Assembly (NCBI GenBank): GCA_946479035.1
Contig: CAMLDW010000006.1
Span: 1-64,000 of the forward strand
Source of the DNA: an uncultured Chthonomonadaceae bacterium
Lineage (GTDB): Bacteria; Armatimonadota; Fimbriimonadia; Fimbriimonadales; Fimbriimonadaceae
Reading direction: 5' to 3'
DNA length: 64,000 nucleotides
The translations under genes were made by a program, and so were the position numbers. This document shows, in pieces, positions 24,820-32,189 of this stretch (position 1 is its first letter; each line of letters begins with the position of its first letter). The notes beneath the pieces were generated by a model. The model did no database searches. It was not told the origin of the DNA and saw only the letters and a list, made by a program, of their open reading frames with translations.

Positions 24820-25252
24820 TGTAGATTAGCGGGTCCCCCGGTTGGACGAGCTGGCCGTTCTCGGCCTTGACCGCCGTGACTGTGCCTGCGAACGGTGCGG
24901 TGATCTCGTTGAAGACCTTCATCGCCTCGATGAGCCCCACGACCTGGCCAGAGCTCACCGAGTCGCCCTCTCTGCAAAAAGGCGGAGCACCGGGGCTCGG
25001 TGCGGAATAGTAGATGCCTGTCATCGGGCTGCTGACGGGCGTCCCTTTTGGCGCGGCCTCCTTCTTCTTCTTCGCCTTTAGTTTCTCGGGCGCGGGCGCG
25101 TGGTTGTTCGCCAGGACCTGCTGCGCCGGGCCGTTCCGGTCGAGACCGACGGACCAGTCGGCGCCGCGGAGCTCGGCCTTCTCCAGACCGAACTCGTCCA
25201 TCAGCTCCGCAAGCTCGTCTATCCGCTTGTTCAGATCGGCCACGAGGAGCAT
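24812..25252 (-). CDS. accB: biotin carboxyl carrier protein of acetyl-CoA carboxylase
   Basis: A 146-residue AccB. The N-terminal helix (MLLVADLNKRIDELAELMDE) is followed by a Lys/Pro/Ala-rich linker and the biotinyl domain: TPVSSPMTGIYYSAPSPGAP, then the biotin-attachment loop VVGLIEAMKVFNEITAPFAG with the modified lysine in AMKV. AccB carries carboxybiotin between biotin carboxylase and carboxyltransferase for fatty acid synthesis. The biotin carboxylase gene, usually adjacent, is not here; one lies at 33984, but it sits with an enoyl-CoA hydratase gene. It overlaps hom by 8 bp. The frame extends upstream to 25771 without family similarity, so the ATG at 25252 is preferred. Confidence 0.93.
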   Translation of the reverse strand: MLLVADLNKRIDELAELMDEFGLEKAELRGADWSVGLDRNGPAQQVLANNHAPAPEKLKAKKKKEAAPKGTPVSSPMTGIYYSAPSPGAPPFCREGDSVSSGQVVGLIEAMKVFNEITAPFAGTVTAVKAENGQLVQPGDPLIYIG

Positions 25253-25310
25253 TGTGGCAGGAATTGCACGATGATGGGGCCCGTCCGGGCTAGTTCGGCT
25301 TGCTACGGGT

Positions 25311-25425
25311 TGGTTCGGATTGGCTCGGATTCGTCTAGACCCAACAGCAAGACTGGATCGAAAAGCACCAACACAAATCACGACAAACCCGAACGAATCC
25401 GGACGAACCCGAACCATGTACACTT
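25311..25425. repeat. imperfect inverted repeat between accB and pirin genes
   Basis: The left arm (25311-25334) contains GGTTCGGATT and CGGATTCGTC. The right arm (25402-25425), as its reverse complement, contains GGTTCGGGTT and CGGATTCGTT; 19 of 24 positions agree. A looser GGTTCGG/CCGAAC pattern surrounds it. Confidence 0.5.
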
Positions 25426-25432
25426 CCCGCGA

Positions 25433-26125
25433 ATGATCACCGTACTGAAGGCCGAAGGCCGCGGCAAGACCGAGAACGACTGGCTCAAGAGCCGCCATAG
25501 CTTCTCGTTTGGCGAGTTCTTCGACCCGGAGAGAATGGGGTTTCGTTCGTTGCGAGTCTTCAACGACGACCTCGTGGCGCCGGGCAAAGGGTTTCCCATG
25601 CACGGGCACCGCGAGATGGAGATTGTCTCCTACGTGATGAAGGGGGAGATGGAGCACAAGGACAGCTTGGGTAACGGCTCGGTCGTTCGACACGGCGAGG
25701 TGCAGCGGATGTCCGCCGGCACGGGCATCCAGCATGGAGAGTGGAACTCGAGCAAGACCGAGCCGCTGCACCTGATTCAGATCTGGATTCTGCCCGAAGT
25801 GAAGGGGCTAGAGCCGACCTACGAGCAGGCATCGTTCGACGTTGGCGCACTGCGCCACGGATGGGTCGCGCTCGCCGCTCCGGAGAACGGGATCGTTGCG
25901 ATCCACCAGGACGCGGTGGTGGCCGCGACGGTGGTGCCCGCCGGCGAGAAGCGGCGGCTTGAATTCAGCCCTGGCCGCGGAGGCTATCTTTTCCTTGCCA
26001 AAGGCGTGCTCTCCTTCCACGGAAACGAGCTGCACACCGGCGATGCGGCGCAGATCGATGGCGAGGAGTCGCTGGAGTTCGAGGCCCTCTCCGAAAGCGA
26101 GGTGATCGCTTTCGACCTGGCGTAG
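25433..26125 (+). CDS. pirin family protein
   Basis: A 230-residue bicupin of the pirin family. It opens with RGKTENDWLKSRHSFSFGEF and has the metal-binding cupin signature PGKGFPMHGHREMEIVSYVM with His-x-His-Glu ligands. QRMSAGTGIQHGEWNSSKTE follows with the fourth histidine. The second cupin (after about residue 140) lacks clear ligands. YhhW-type members show quercetinase activity in vitro, but the physiological role is uncertain. The ATG at 25433 gives the standard pirin N-terminus. A TACACT box begins 14 nt upstream, and no ribosome-binding site is evident. Confidence 0.92.
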   Translation: MITVLKAEGRGKTENDWLKSRHSFSFGEFFDPERMGFRSLRVFNDDLVAPGKGFPMHGHREMEIVSYVMKGEMEHKDSLGNGSVVRHGEVQRMSAGTGIQHGEWNSSKTEPLHLIQIWILPEVKGLEPTYEQASFDVGALRHGWVALAAPENGIVAIHQDAVVAATVVPAGEKRRLEFSPGRGGYLFLAKGVLSFHGNELHTGDAAQIDGEESLEFEALSESEVIAFDLA

Positions 26126-26181
26126 CAGGCTCTCTAACTTTTGCCCGGACAGAAGGGCGGCCGAGGTAAAACTGCGCAACC

Positions 26182-26562
26182 ATGGACCTTGGCTGGTGCG
26201 ACGTATGCCTTAGGGTCGCGAGCGCGAAGGCGAGCCGCGCGTTCTATGAAAAGATCGGTTTCGTTCTCGTCGAGGGGGACGACGAAGAGGGTTGGGCGGT
26301 TGTGACGAACGGTGGCCAGCGGCTTGGCCTTTACGAGGCGCGACACATGGGCGACGACGCAGTGACGCTCAACTTCCGAGGCGGCAACGTGCCGCAGATC
26401 GTGCGCGAGCTGGAGAAGAATGGGATCAAGTTTCACGACGACTCCAGGCAGCACAAGAGCGAGTGGTCGCGGACCCTGCGCGACCCGGACGGCTACAACC
26501 TGTTCTTCGACACTGCCGAAGGGGAAGGGGCAAGGAAAAAACAAGTAGCTACCGAAGACTGA
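26182..26562 (+). CDS. glyoxalase/bleomycin-resistance fold (VOC) protein
   Basis: A 126-residue single VOC-fold domain: [20 protein letters not shown] at the start, [20 protein letters not shown], a helix [15 protein letters not shown], and the closing [14 protein letters not shown] with a conserved Asp-Pro-Asp-Gly. Metal ligands typical of glyoxalase I are only partly evident, so the activity is unassigned. The last 14 bp overlap the 3' end of the convergent L-rhamnose isomerase gene. Confidence 0.85.
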   Translation: MDLGWCDVCLRVASAKASRAFYEKIGFVLVEGDDEEGWAVVTNGGQRLGLYEARHMGDDAVTLNFRGGNVPQIVRELEKNGIKFHDDSRQHKSEWSRTLRDPDGYNLFFDTAEGEGARKKQVATED

Positions 26563-27790
26563 GGACGGTTGACTCGTACTTCCTCACTTCGGCGGGCCAG
26601 GCGTTGTCCGCGGCGGCGGACTGCCTCTCACAGAACTCGTCCCATACAGCTCCCCAAGGCATCGACTTGCACTCTTCTTGCAACGAAAGGCGCGATGTGA
26701 AGTCCCACCGCGACTCCAGCTCCCGCAAACTCAGCGTGGGCTCGAGCAGAGCGATCAACAGCGCCTTTTGCATTGCGCGCGTTCCAACCACCCACGCCGC
26801 GACGCGGTTGATCGACGCGTCGAAGTAGTCGAGCCCGATGTGGACGCGGTCGAGGTAGCCGTTGACGACGACCTCGCGCGCGATGAAAAGAAGATCGTCG
26901 TTCAGCACGACGACGTGGTCGCTGTCCCACCGCACTCCGCGGCTGACGTGCAGCAGTATTTCGTCGAGATAGGTCAGGCAGGAGGTGATCTTGTCGCCGA
27001 TCGACTCCGTCGGGTGGTAGTGCCCTGCGTCGAGGCAATACAGCTTTCCGCGCGAGACGGCATAGCCGAGATAGAACTCGTGCGACCCGACGACGTACGA
27101 CTCGCTTCCGATACCAAAGAGCTTAGACTCGACTGAATCCAGCACGTGCTCGAACTGCTCTTCAAAGACCTCGTCGAGCGACTCGCAGAGCCTCTCGCGC
27201 GGAGCGCGCCTGTCGGCCGGCGCGTCCTTCATCCCGTCGGGGACCCAGACATTTACGACGCAGTAGCTGCCGAGCTGCTGTGCCGCGTGCTCTCCGACTT
27301 CGCGGCACCGCCGGCAGTGCTCGATCCAGAAGTCGCGCACGTCCTCGTTTTGGTGCGAAAGGGTGAACCCGTCTGCGGCGAGCGGGTGCGAAAAGCAGGT
27401 CGGATTGAAGTCAAACCCCAGACCGAGCGACTTGCACCAGTCGATCCAGCCCTGGAAGTGCGCGGGTTCGATCGCGTCGCGATCGAACCTTCCGTCGCCA
27501 AATTCTCCGTACATCGCGTGCAGGTTGAGCCGGTGCTTTCCGGGAATGAGCGAGAGCGCCGTGGCGAGGTCCTGCCTCAGCTCGTCGGGGGTGCGTGCCT
27601 TTCCCGGATAGTTGCCTGTGACGGCGAGCCCGCCGCCGAGCGCTCCATGCGTCCCTTCGAACCCGCCGACGTCGTCGCCTTGCCAACAATGGAGGCTGAT
27701 CGCAACGGCCCCAAGCGCCTTGATCGCGCCCTCTGTGTCGACGCCCAGCGCCGCGTAGCGCTCTTTGGCCAGACCGTATGCGTCGCCCAC
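26549..27790 (-). CDS. rhaA: L-rhamnose isomerase
   Basis: Converts L-rhamnose to L-rhamnulose in the cytoplasm, the first step of rhamnose use. The 413 residues carry the RhaA hallmarks [56 protein letters not shown], and the metal-site region [19 protein letters not shown] plus [14 protein letters not shown]. The start is GTG at 27790, with TAGAAT exactly 12 nt upstream and no ribosome-binding site. Kinase, aldolase and transporter genes of the rhamnose pathway are not adjacent, so the gene is isolated here. Confidence 0.95.
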   Translation of the reverse strand: MGDAYGLAKERYAALGVDTEGAIKALGAVAISLHCWQGDDVGGFEGTHGALGGGLAVTGNYPGKARTPDELRQDLATALSLIPGKHRLNLHAMYGEFGDGRFDRDAIEPAHFQGWIDWCKSLGLGFDFNPTCFSHPLAADGFTLSHQNEDVRDFWIEHCRRCREVGEHAAQQLGSYCVVNVWVPDGMKDAPADRRAPRERLCESLDEVFEEQFEHVLDSVESKLFGIGSESYVVGSHEFYLGYAVSRGKLYCLDAGHYHPTESIGDKITSCLTYLDEILLHVSRGVRWDSDHVVVLNDDLLFIAREVVVNGYLDRVHIGLDYFDASINRVAAWVVGTRAMQKALLIALLEPTLSLRELESRWDFTSRLSLQEECKSMPWGAVWDEFCERQSAAADNAWPAEVRKYESTVLSLR

Positions 27791-27796
27791 GGCGGC

Positions 27797-27802
27797 ATTC
27801 TA
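27797..27802 (-). promoter_or_regulatory. -10 box for rhaA
   Basis: TAGAAT on the minus strand, first base 12 nt before the GTG start at 27790. Confidence 0.45.
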
Positions 27803-27906
27803 CGCGAGTCGGCGGTGCCACCGCCCCGGAACGGAGGAGCGTTTCTGCGGGCTGCGCGAAGCCCCGGGAAACAACCAGACGCCCGCAACGGGTAGAACAC
27901 CCCATC

Positions 27907-29448
27907 ATGCGCACGGCGATAGCCTTCGCGCTCACGCTCGCTTCGTGTGCGGCCGTCGCCCAGGAACGCGCCCCGCTCTTCGACGGCATGGGCAACCACA
28001 CGTTTTCGGTCACGACCAAGAGCGCGGAGGCCCAGAAGTACTTCGACCAGGGGCTCGTGCTCGCGTACGGCTTCAACGAAGAGGAGGCGCACCGGTCGTT
28101 CCTGTACGCAGCGAAGCTGGACCCCGAGTGCGCGATGGCGTACTGGGGCGCCGCGCTGGTGCTGGGCCCCAACCTCAACTCGCGCATGCCGAGCAGCGAC
28201 TCGGACAAGGCGCGCAACCTCGCCGCGCAGGCCCAAGAAAAGCTCGATGACGAGCGACCGGTGGAACGCGAGCTGATCAGCGCGCTCCAAAAACGGTATG
28301 CGGCCGGGCGCAGCCGCAGCGACGCCGACAAGGACTACGCCGACGCGATGCGCGAAGTCGCCAAGCAGTTTCCAGACGACGGCGACGTCGTCACGCTAGC
28401 GGCGGAATCGCTGATGGACCTGCACCCGTGGAACTTCTGGACGAACGAGAAGGTGGCGCAGCCGTGGACGCAAGAGGTGCTCGATATGCTGGACCGCGCG
28501 ATCAAGCTCGATCCTACGAACCCCGGCGCGAACCACTTCATCATCCATGCGTGGGAGGCGTCGCCCACGCCGGCGCGCGCCGTGGAGTGCGCGGACCGGC
28601 TCGGATCGCTCGCGCCGGGCGTCGAGCACCTCGTGCACATGCCCGGGCACATCTTCTATCGGATCGGGCGCTACCACGATGGGCTCGAACTGAACGTCAA
28701 GGCGACCGAGGCCTACGACTCCTATGCCCAGAGCTGCCGCGACCAAGGGATGCAGCCGATCGGTGGCTATGAGATGCACAACTGGGACTTCGTCTGGACC
28801 GGTGCGAACATCGAGGGCCGCAGCGCGCTCGCGATCAAGGCCGCGAAGAAGTTCGGAGACGACGGGAGCGACTCGAAGCTTCCGTTCACGTACGTCCGAT
28901 TTGGAAAGTGGGACGAGATCATGCGCCTGCGAGCCTCGGAGGACAAGAGCGAAATGGCGCGAGCGGCGATCTATTACGCGCGCGCGATCGCGCGCGCGCG
29001 CAAAGGCGATGCGGGCGGGGCGCAGAGCGAGTACTCCGCGCTCTTGGACGTGATCGGCCAAAGCCCGCGCAGCACAAACGAGAAGATCATGCGCGACGTC
29101 GCGGCGGGCGAGATCGCCGCAGCGCGGGGCGACTTTACGAGCGCCGTCCGCCTCTTGGAGTCGGCAAAGTCGGAGGAGGACTCGGTGACGCGGGGCGAGC
29201 TGCCCTCGTGGCACCAGCCGGTCCGGCTCGTGCTTGGGAAGGTCTTGATCGACGCAGGGAGGTTCGCGGACGCGGAGAAGGCTTATCGCGAGTCGCTCGT
29301 GCCAGACCCGGAGAACGGCTGGTCGCTGATCGGGCTGGCCCAAGCGCTGGAGGGCGAGGGGAACAGCGCCGACGCCGCGCGCGCCATGGCCCGCTTCCGC
29401 ACAGCCTGGCAGTACGCGGACGTCGTGCTGACGGCGAGCAGGTTCTAG
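27907..29448 (+). CDS. exported TPR-repeat protein
   Basis: A 513-residue protein with a signal peptide (MRTAIAFALTLASCAAVAQE); the upstream part of the frame is discarded for that reason. TPR-like units run through the protein: KYFDQGLVLAYGFNEEEAHR with FLYAAKLDPECAMAYWGAAL near the start, a middle region with VEHLVHMPGHIFYRIGRYHD, and C-terminal LVLGKVLIDAGRFADAEKAY with RESLVPDPENGWSLIGLAQA. Proteins of this layout are common in environmental bacteria and have no assigned biochemical role. It is divergent from rhaA; a TAGAAC box begins 14 nt before the ATG. Confidence 0.85.
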   Translation: MRTAIAFALTLASCAAVAQERAPLFDGMGNHTFSVTTKSAEAQKYFDQGLVLAYGFNEEEAHRSFLYAAKLDPECAMAYWGAALVLGPNLNSRMPSSDSDKARNLAAQAQEKLDDERPVERELISALQKRYAAGRSRSDADKDYADAMREVAKQFPDDGDVVTLAAESLMDLHPWNFWTNEKVAQPWTQEVLDMLDRAIKLDPTNPGANHFIIHAWEASPTPARAVECADRLGSLAPGVEHLVHMPGHIFYRIGRYHDGLELNVKATEAYDSYAQSCRDQGMQPIGGYEMHNWDFVWTGANIEGRSALAIKAAKKFGDDGSDSKLPFTYVRFGKWDEIMRLRASEDKSEMARAAIYYARAIARARKGDAGGAQSEYSALLDVIGQSPRSTNEKIMRDVAAGEIAAARGDFTSAVRLLESAKSEEDSVTRGELPSWHQPVRLVLGKVLIDAGRFADAEKAYRESLVPDPENGWSLIGLAQALEGEGNSADAARAMARFRTAWQYADVVLTASRF

Positions 29449-29497
29449 GGGAACGCTGAACTGTGCCTCTCCGATGGCGTTCCTTCTGACTCGCTTC

Positions 29498-29552
29498 TGT
29501 TCAGCACTTGTTCAGCAACGGTTCCGCAACTGTTCAGCCATTGGTCAGCAAT
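29498..29552 (+). promoter_or_regulatory. array of five 11-bp direct repeats (operator-like)
   Basis: Five units start at 29498, 29509, 29520, 29531 and 29542: TGTTCAGCACT, TGTTCAGCAAC, GGTTCCGCAAC, TGTTCAGCCAT, TGGTCAGCAAT. The spacing is exactly 11 bp throughout. The last unit covers the expected -35 position of the TAAACT box at 29569. Tandem 11-bp direct repeats are the binding pattern of OmpR/PhoB-type regulators. Confidence 0.65.
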
Positions 29553-29568
29553 CTCTCCGCGCTCCAAG

Positions 29569-29574
29569 TAAACT
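29569..29574 (+). promoter_or_regulatory. -10 box for the aspartase/fumarase-family gene
   Basis: TAAACT, first base 12 nt before the GTG start at 29581; CCCCCC separates them, so no Shine-Dalgarno sequence exists. At 17 bp the -35 falls inside the last 11-bp repeat, as in activator-dependent promoters. Confidence 0.45.
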
Positions 29575-29580
29575 CCCCCC

Positions 29581-30981
29581 GTGGACTTCCGGATCGAAAA
29601 GGACTCGCTGGGCGAGGTCCAGGTGCCAAAGGACGCCTATTGGGGGAGCCAGGCAGAGCGGAGCCGCAAGCTGTTCCAAATCAGCGGGCTGACCGAACAT
29701 CCGAAGATGATCGACGCGTACGCCCTGGTCAAAAAGGCGTGCGCGAGGGCGAACACGGACCTCGGACTCTTGGACAAGGGGGTCGGTGAGGCGCTGGTGC
29801 AGGCGGCGGACGAGATCTTGGGCGGAAAGATGCGCGACCAGTTTCCGGTGGACGTGTTCCACATGGGCGCGGGCACCTCGCTCAACATGAACTTCAACGA
29901 GGTCCTTGCCAATCGCGCCGAAGAGATCCTCGGCGGAAAGAAGGGAGAGTACAAGAAGGTCAACCCCAACGACCACGCGAACTACGCGCAGTCCACCAAC
30001 GACACGTTTCCCACGGCGATGCGGGTCATGTCGCGGCTGATGGTCGCGGACCTCTTGCCGCAGGTCGAGAGGCTGGCAGGTGCGCTCGCCGAGAAAGGGA
30101 AAGAGTTCGACGGAGTGCTCAAGTCCGGTCGCACGCACCTGCAGGACGCGGTGCCGATCCGTCTCGGTCAAGAGTTCGCCGCCTACGCCGCGGCCGTGCG
30201 CCGCTGCAAGAGGTGGATCGAGCTTGCCGCGCACGAGCTCGAAGAGCTGGGGATCGGTGGGAGCGCGGTGGGGACGGGCCTCAACACCCACCCCAAATAC
30301 CGGGCGATGGTCGTAAAGAACCTGCGCTCGTACACGGGGATCGAGTTCCGCAACGCCGACGACATGCGCGAGGCGATGCAGAGCCAGTTCTGCATGGCTG
30401 CGCTCTCCTCGGCGCTGCGAATGTTCTGCCTGGAGCTGACGCGGGTCACGAACGACCTTCGCCTGCTTTGTTCCGGGCCGTTGACGGGGATCGCAGAGAT
30501 CACGCTGCCGCCTGTGCAGCCGGGCTCCTCCATCATGCCGGGCAAGGTCAACCCAAGCATGGCCGAGAACATGAACCTCGTGCTGTTCCAGGTGATGGGG
30601 CAGTGCGCGGCGATCGACTACTGCGTGCAGGCGGGACAATTGGAGCTGAACGTGATGATGCCTTCGATGGTGTTCTCAGCGCAGTTCTCGCTGCAGATCC
30701 TCACCAACACGCTCGCGACGTTCGTACCGAACTGCATCGAGGGGATCACGGCCAACGAAGAGGTGTGCCGGCGCTACGCCGAAACCTCGCCCTCGCTCGC
30801 GACGGCGCTGAACGCGCACATCGGCTACCAGAAGGCGTCGGAGGTCGTGAAGAAGGCGCTGAAAGAGAAGAAGACGATCCCCGAGGTCGTGCGCGAGCTC
30901 GGCCTGCTCGACGAGCCGACCCTGCGCGCCGCCCTCGACCCCGCCAAACTCACCGAACCCGGCATCCCGGGGAAGGAGTAG
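29581..30981 (+). CDS. aspartate ammonia-lyase / class II fumarase family enzyme
   Basis: A 466-residue member of the aspartase/fumarase superfamily. The three conserved regions are present: KSGRTHLQDAVPIRLGQEF, NDHANYAQSTNDTFPTAMRV, and the signature GSSIMPGKVNPSMAENMN with the catalytic serine loop. Several segments lean to aspartase (VQAGQLELNVMMPSM, CIEGITANEEVCRRYAE, LRLLCSGPLTGI), while GKVNP and TALNAHIGYQKASEV lean to fumarase, so the reaction (aspartate to fumarate + ammonia, or fumarate to malate) is left open. The start is GTG at 29581. The upstream region holds a tandem 11-bp repeat array. The last 56 bp including the stop are duplicated exactly at 31527-31582, beyond hicAB. Confidence 0.9.
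   Translation: MDFRIEKDSLGEVQVPKDAYWGSQAERSRKLFQISGLTEHPKMIDAYALVKKACARANTDLGLLDKGVGEALVQAADEILGGKMRDQFPVDVFHMGAGTSLNMNFNEVLANRAEEILGGKKGEYKKVNPNDHANYAQSTNDTFPTAMRVMSRLMVADLLPQVERLAGALAEKGKEFDGVLKSGRTHLQDAVPIRLGQEFAAYAAAVRRCKRWIELAAHELEELGIGGSAVGTGLNTHPKYRAMVVKNLRSYTGIEFRNADDMREAMQSQFCMAALSSALRMFCLELTRVTNDLRLLCSGPLTGIAEITLPPVQPGSSIMPGKVNPSMAENMNLVLFQVMGQCAAIDYCVQAGQLELNVMMPSMVFSAQFSLQILTNTLATFVPNCIEGITANEEVCRRYAETSPSLATALNAHIGYQKASEVVKKALKEKKTIPEVVRELGLLDEPTLRAALDPAKLTEPGIPGKE
30926..30981 (+). repeat. 56-bp direct repeat, copy 1 (3' end of the aspartase/fumarase-family gene)
   Basis: From GCGCCGCCCTCG to GGGGAAGGAGTAG, identical over 56 bp to 31527-31582. Similarity continues loosely (CCGGAxCCTCC) just after both copies. 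The copy ends with the functional stop codon of the enzyme gene. Confidence 0.95.
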
Positions 30982-31052
30982 TCCGGAACCTCCTTCTTGC
31001 GCTGATGCTCCTGTCCTGCCCGAGCCACGCTCGGACGGTAACATCTCCCTCT

Positions 31053-31058
31053 TAGAGT
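31053..31058 (+). promoter_or_regulatory. -10 box for hicAB
   Basis: TAGAGT, first base 12 nt before the hicA ATG at 31065; no ribosome-binding site. A CCGAGC/GCTCGG dyad lies about 20 bp upstream (31019-31033). Confidence 0.4.
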
Positions 31059-31064
31059 TGAGCG

Positions 31065-31250
31065 ATGACGGCCAGAGAACTTGTGTCCCAACTAGAAGCG
31101 GCGGGGTGGAGACAAGACAGGCAGAAGGGGTCCCACGCCGTCTTCAAGCATCCATCCCGACCGGGCCGGCTCGTCGTCCCGATGCACAGCGGCGATCTCC
31201 CGAAGGGCACGCTGAGTGATATACTCAAGAAGGCAGGGCTAAAGAAATGA
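31065..31250 (+). CDS. hicA: HicA-type toxin (mRNA interferase)
   Basis: A 61-residue HicA. The double-stranded-RNA-binding-like fold and catalytic histidine are seen in LVSQLEAAGWRQDRQKGSHA followed by VFKHPSRPG, with HSGDLPKGTLSDILKKAGL closing the family pattern. HicA cleaves mRNA when free of its antitoxin. Its stop overlaps the hicB ATG (ATGA), the usual HicAB coupling with the toxin first. The pair is enclosed by 56-bp direct repeats, suggesting recent acquisition. The catalytic His (GSHAVFKH) is intact, so the toxin is probably active. Confidence 0.93.
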   Translation: MTARELVSQLEAAGWRQDRQKGSHAVFKHPSRPGRLVVPMHSGDLPKGTLSDILKKAGLKK

Positions 31251-31465
31251 AGGAGTACCCCATCGTTCTCGAAAAGGAGGAGGACGGTCGTTTCTCGGTC
31301 TATGCGCCGGACCTGCCCGGCTGCACCAGTTGGGGGAACACCAGGGACGAGGCCATCGCCCACATCAAGGAGGCGATCGAGCTCTGGATCGAGTCGGCCA
31401 AGGCGGACGGCGACCCTGTCCCTCCCCCGGGCACGAGCCTCGAGTACATCAAGATCGCCGGCTGA
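31247..31465 (+). CDS. hicB: HicB-type antitoxin, short form
   Basis: A 72-residue HicB with the partial RNase H-like fold: YPIVLEKEEDGRFSVYAPDL, PGCTSWGNTRDEAIAHIKEA and IELWIESAKADGDPVPPPG. It should bind and block HicA. It lacks the C-terminal helix-turn-helix or ribbon-helix-helix DNA-binding domain of longer HicB proteins, so direct autorepression of the operon is unlikely by the usual route. It overlaps hicA by 4 bp. Confidence 0.92.
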   Translation: MKEYPIVLEKEEDGRFSVYAPDLPGCTSWGNTRDEAIAHIKEAIELWIESAKADGDPVPPPGTSLEYIKIAG

Positions 31466-31526
31466 GCGGTCTCCACACAACTCTCGCGTTTCCCAATTTC
31501 ATCGGGACGGCAAGAGGAAGGGGCCA

Positions 31527-31582
31527 GCGCCGCCCTCGACCCCGCCAAACTCACCGAACCCGGCATCCCGGGGAAGGAGTAG
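31527..31582 (+). repeat. 56-bp direct repeat, copy 2 (detached gene end)
   Basis: Identical to 30926-30981, offset 601 bp, including the in-frame TAG. Here it has no reading frame attached. It is followed at once by a strong CCCTCCCCTCC/GGAGGGGAGGG hairpin (31589-31622), which may have been the original terminator of the enzyme gene. Confidence 0.95.
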
Positions 31583-31588
31583 CCCGGA

Positions 31589-31622
31589 CCCTCCCCTCCT
31601 GCTCCCTGGGAGGAGGGGAGGG
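31589..31622 (+). terminator. strong GC hairpin after the second 56-bp repeat
   Basis: CCCTCCCCTCC (31589-31599) pairs perfectly with GGAGGGGAGGG (31612-31622), and the loop adds further CCC/GGG pairing. No T-run follows, so it may be a REP-like element rather than a terminator. Confidence 0.5.
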
Positions 31623-31642
31623 CAGGGTGGGAGGTTCCGCAG

Positions 31643-31677
31643 CCCCTCGCCGCGAATGTCCGAGTCGCGGGGAGGGG
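31643..31677. repeat. GC-rich hairpin
   Basis: CCCCTC-G-CCGCGA (31643-31655) pairs with TCGCGG-G-GAGGGG (31665-31677) with one G/G mismatch and a 9-nt loop. Confidence 0.55.
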
Positions 31678-31731
31678 TCTGGGATGGGGAACCGGGCAAC
31701 CTTCATCCGCGCACTCGTCTACAGCGCCAGT

Positions 31732-31813
31732 TTCTATGCCTCAGCCCCTTGAGGTTGAGGCTTGTGCCATCGGATCGGAACCCTCAACCCCAAGGGGTTG
31801 AGGGATAAAAACC
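31732..31813 (+). repeat. ~80-bp structured repeat, copy A
   Basis: Starts TTCTATGCCTCAGCC and ends CAAGGGGTTGAGGGATAAAAA, with about 87% identity to copy B at 32190. Within it CCCTCAACCCC and GGGGTTGAGGG form a near-perfect dyad (31790-31804 region), and CTTGAGGTTGAGG upstream can pair alternatively with the same CCTCAACCCC. Confidence 0.8.
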
Positions 31814-32008
31814 GCTAGTAGGCACGGGTCTAGTGTATAACGGAACGGGCCGTTTTGTCGGTTGTCCCCTCGGCCCGCGCCGTGGTACGGCGCTTCGGTA
31901 CGGCCGTACGGGGGCTTGGGAGGGTTGTACGGTGCTTCCGTACGACCGTCCGGAACCCCCGCACCTTGGTACGGACCGTCCGTTCCACCCTCCGGACCTC
32001 CCGTTCCT

Positions 32009-32095
32009 AGGTTCACTTGAACCGGACGCCCGTACGGACCAGGCGTCCCAGGCTCATTTGAACCTGGCTAGGCTCGATTGAACCTGTTTGAACCT
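32009..32095 (+). promoter_or_regulatory. phased array of TTGAACC(T) / AGGYTCA half-sites
   Basis: TTGAACC(T) begins at 32017, 32058, 32078 and 32088, with spacing 41, 20 and 10 bp, so all lie on roughly the same face of the helix. The first three are right arms of near-palindromes: AGGTTCACTTGAACC (32009), AGGCTCATTTGAACCT (32050), AGGCTCGATTGAACCT (32070). Confidence 0.45.
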
Positions 32096-32099
32096 AATT

Positions 32100-32125
32100 C
32101 CCCTCTCCCCTCTGGGGGAGAGGGG
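32100..32125. repeat. GC-rich hairpin
   Basis: CCCCTCTCCCC (32100-32110) pairs perfectly with GGGGAGAGGGG (32115-32125) around a 4-nt loop. Confidence 0.6.
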
Positions 32126-32189
32126 CTAGGGGTGAGGGGAACGGCGGCTCGCTCTGCTACGATTGGGCTCGGCCGCGACCGCCCAGGGA

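Larger units (their letters stand above)
30982..31582. mobile_element. candidate hicAB insertion unit bounded by 56-bp direct repeats
   Basis: A 601-bp period (first repeat to second repeat) contains only hicA, hicB and short flanks. The repeat is the end of a housekeeping gene, so one copy keeps the gene intact and the other marks the far junction. This is the layout left by site-specific integration into a gene end or by a homology-driven duplication. No integrase or transposase is present. Confidence 0.4.

Noticed and set aside
29581..30981. Firm naming as fumC or aspA
   Set aside because: Conserved segments point both ways (QAGQLELNV like aspartase, GKVNP like fumarase), so only the superfamily is stated.
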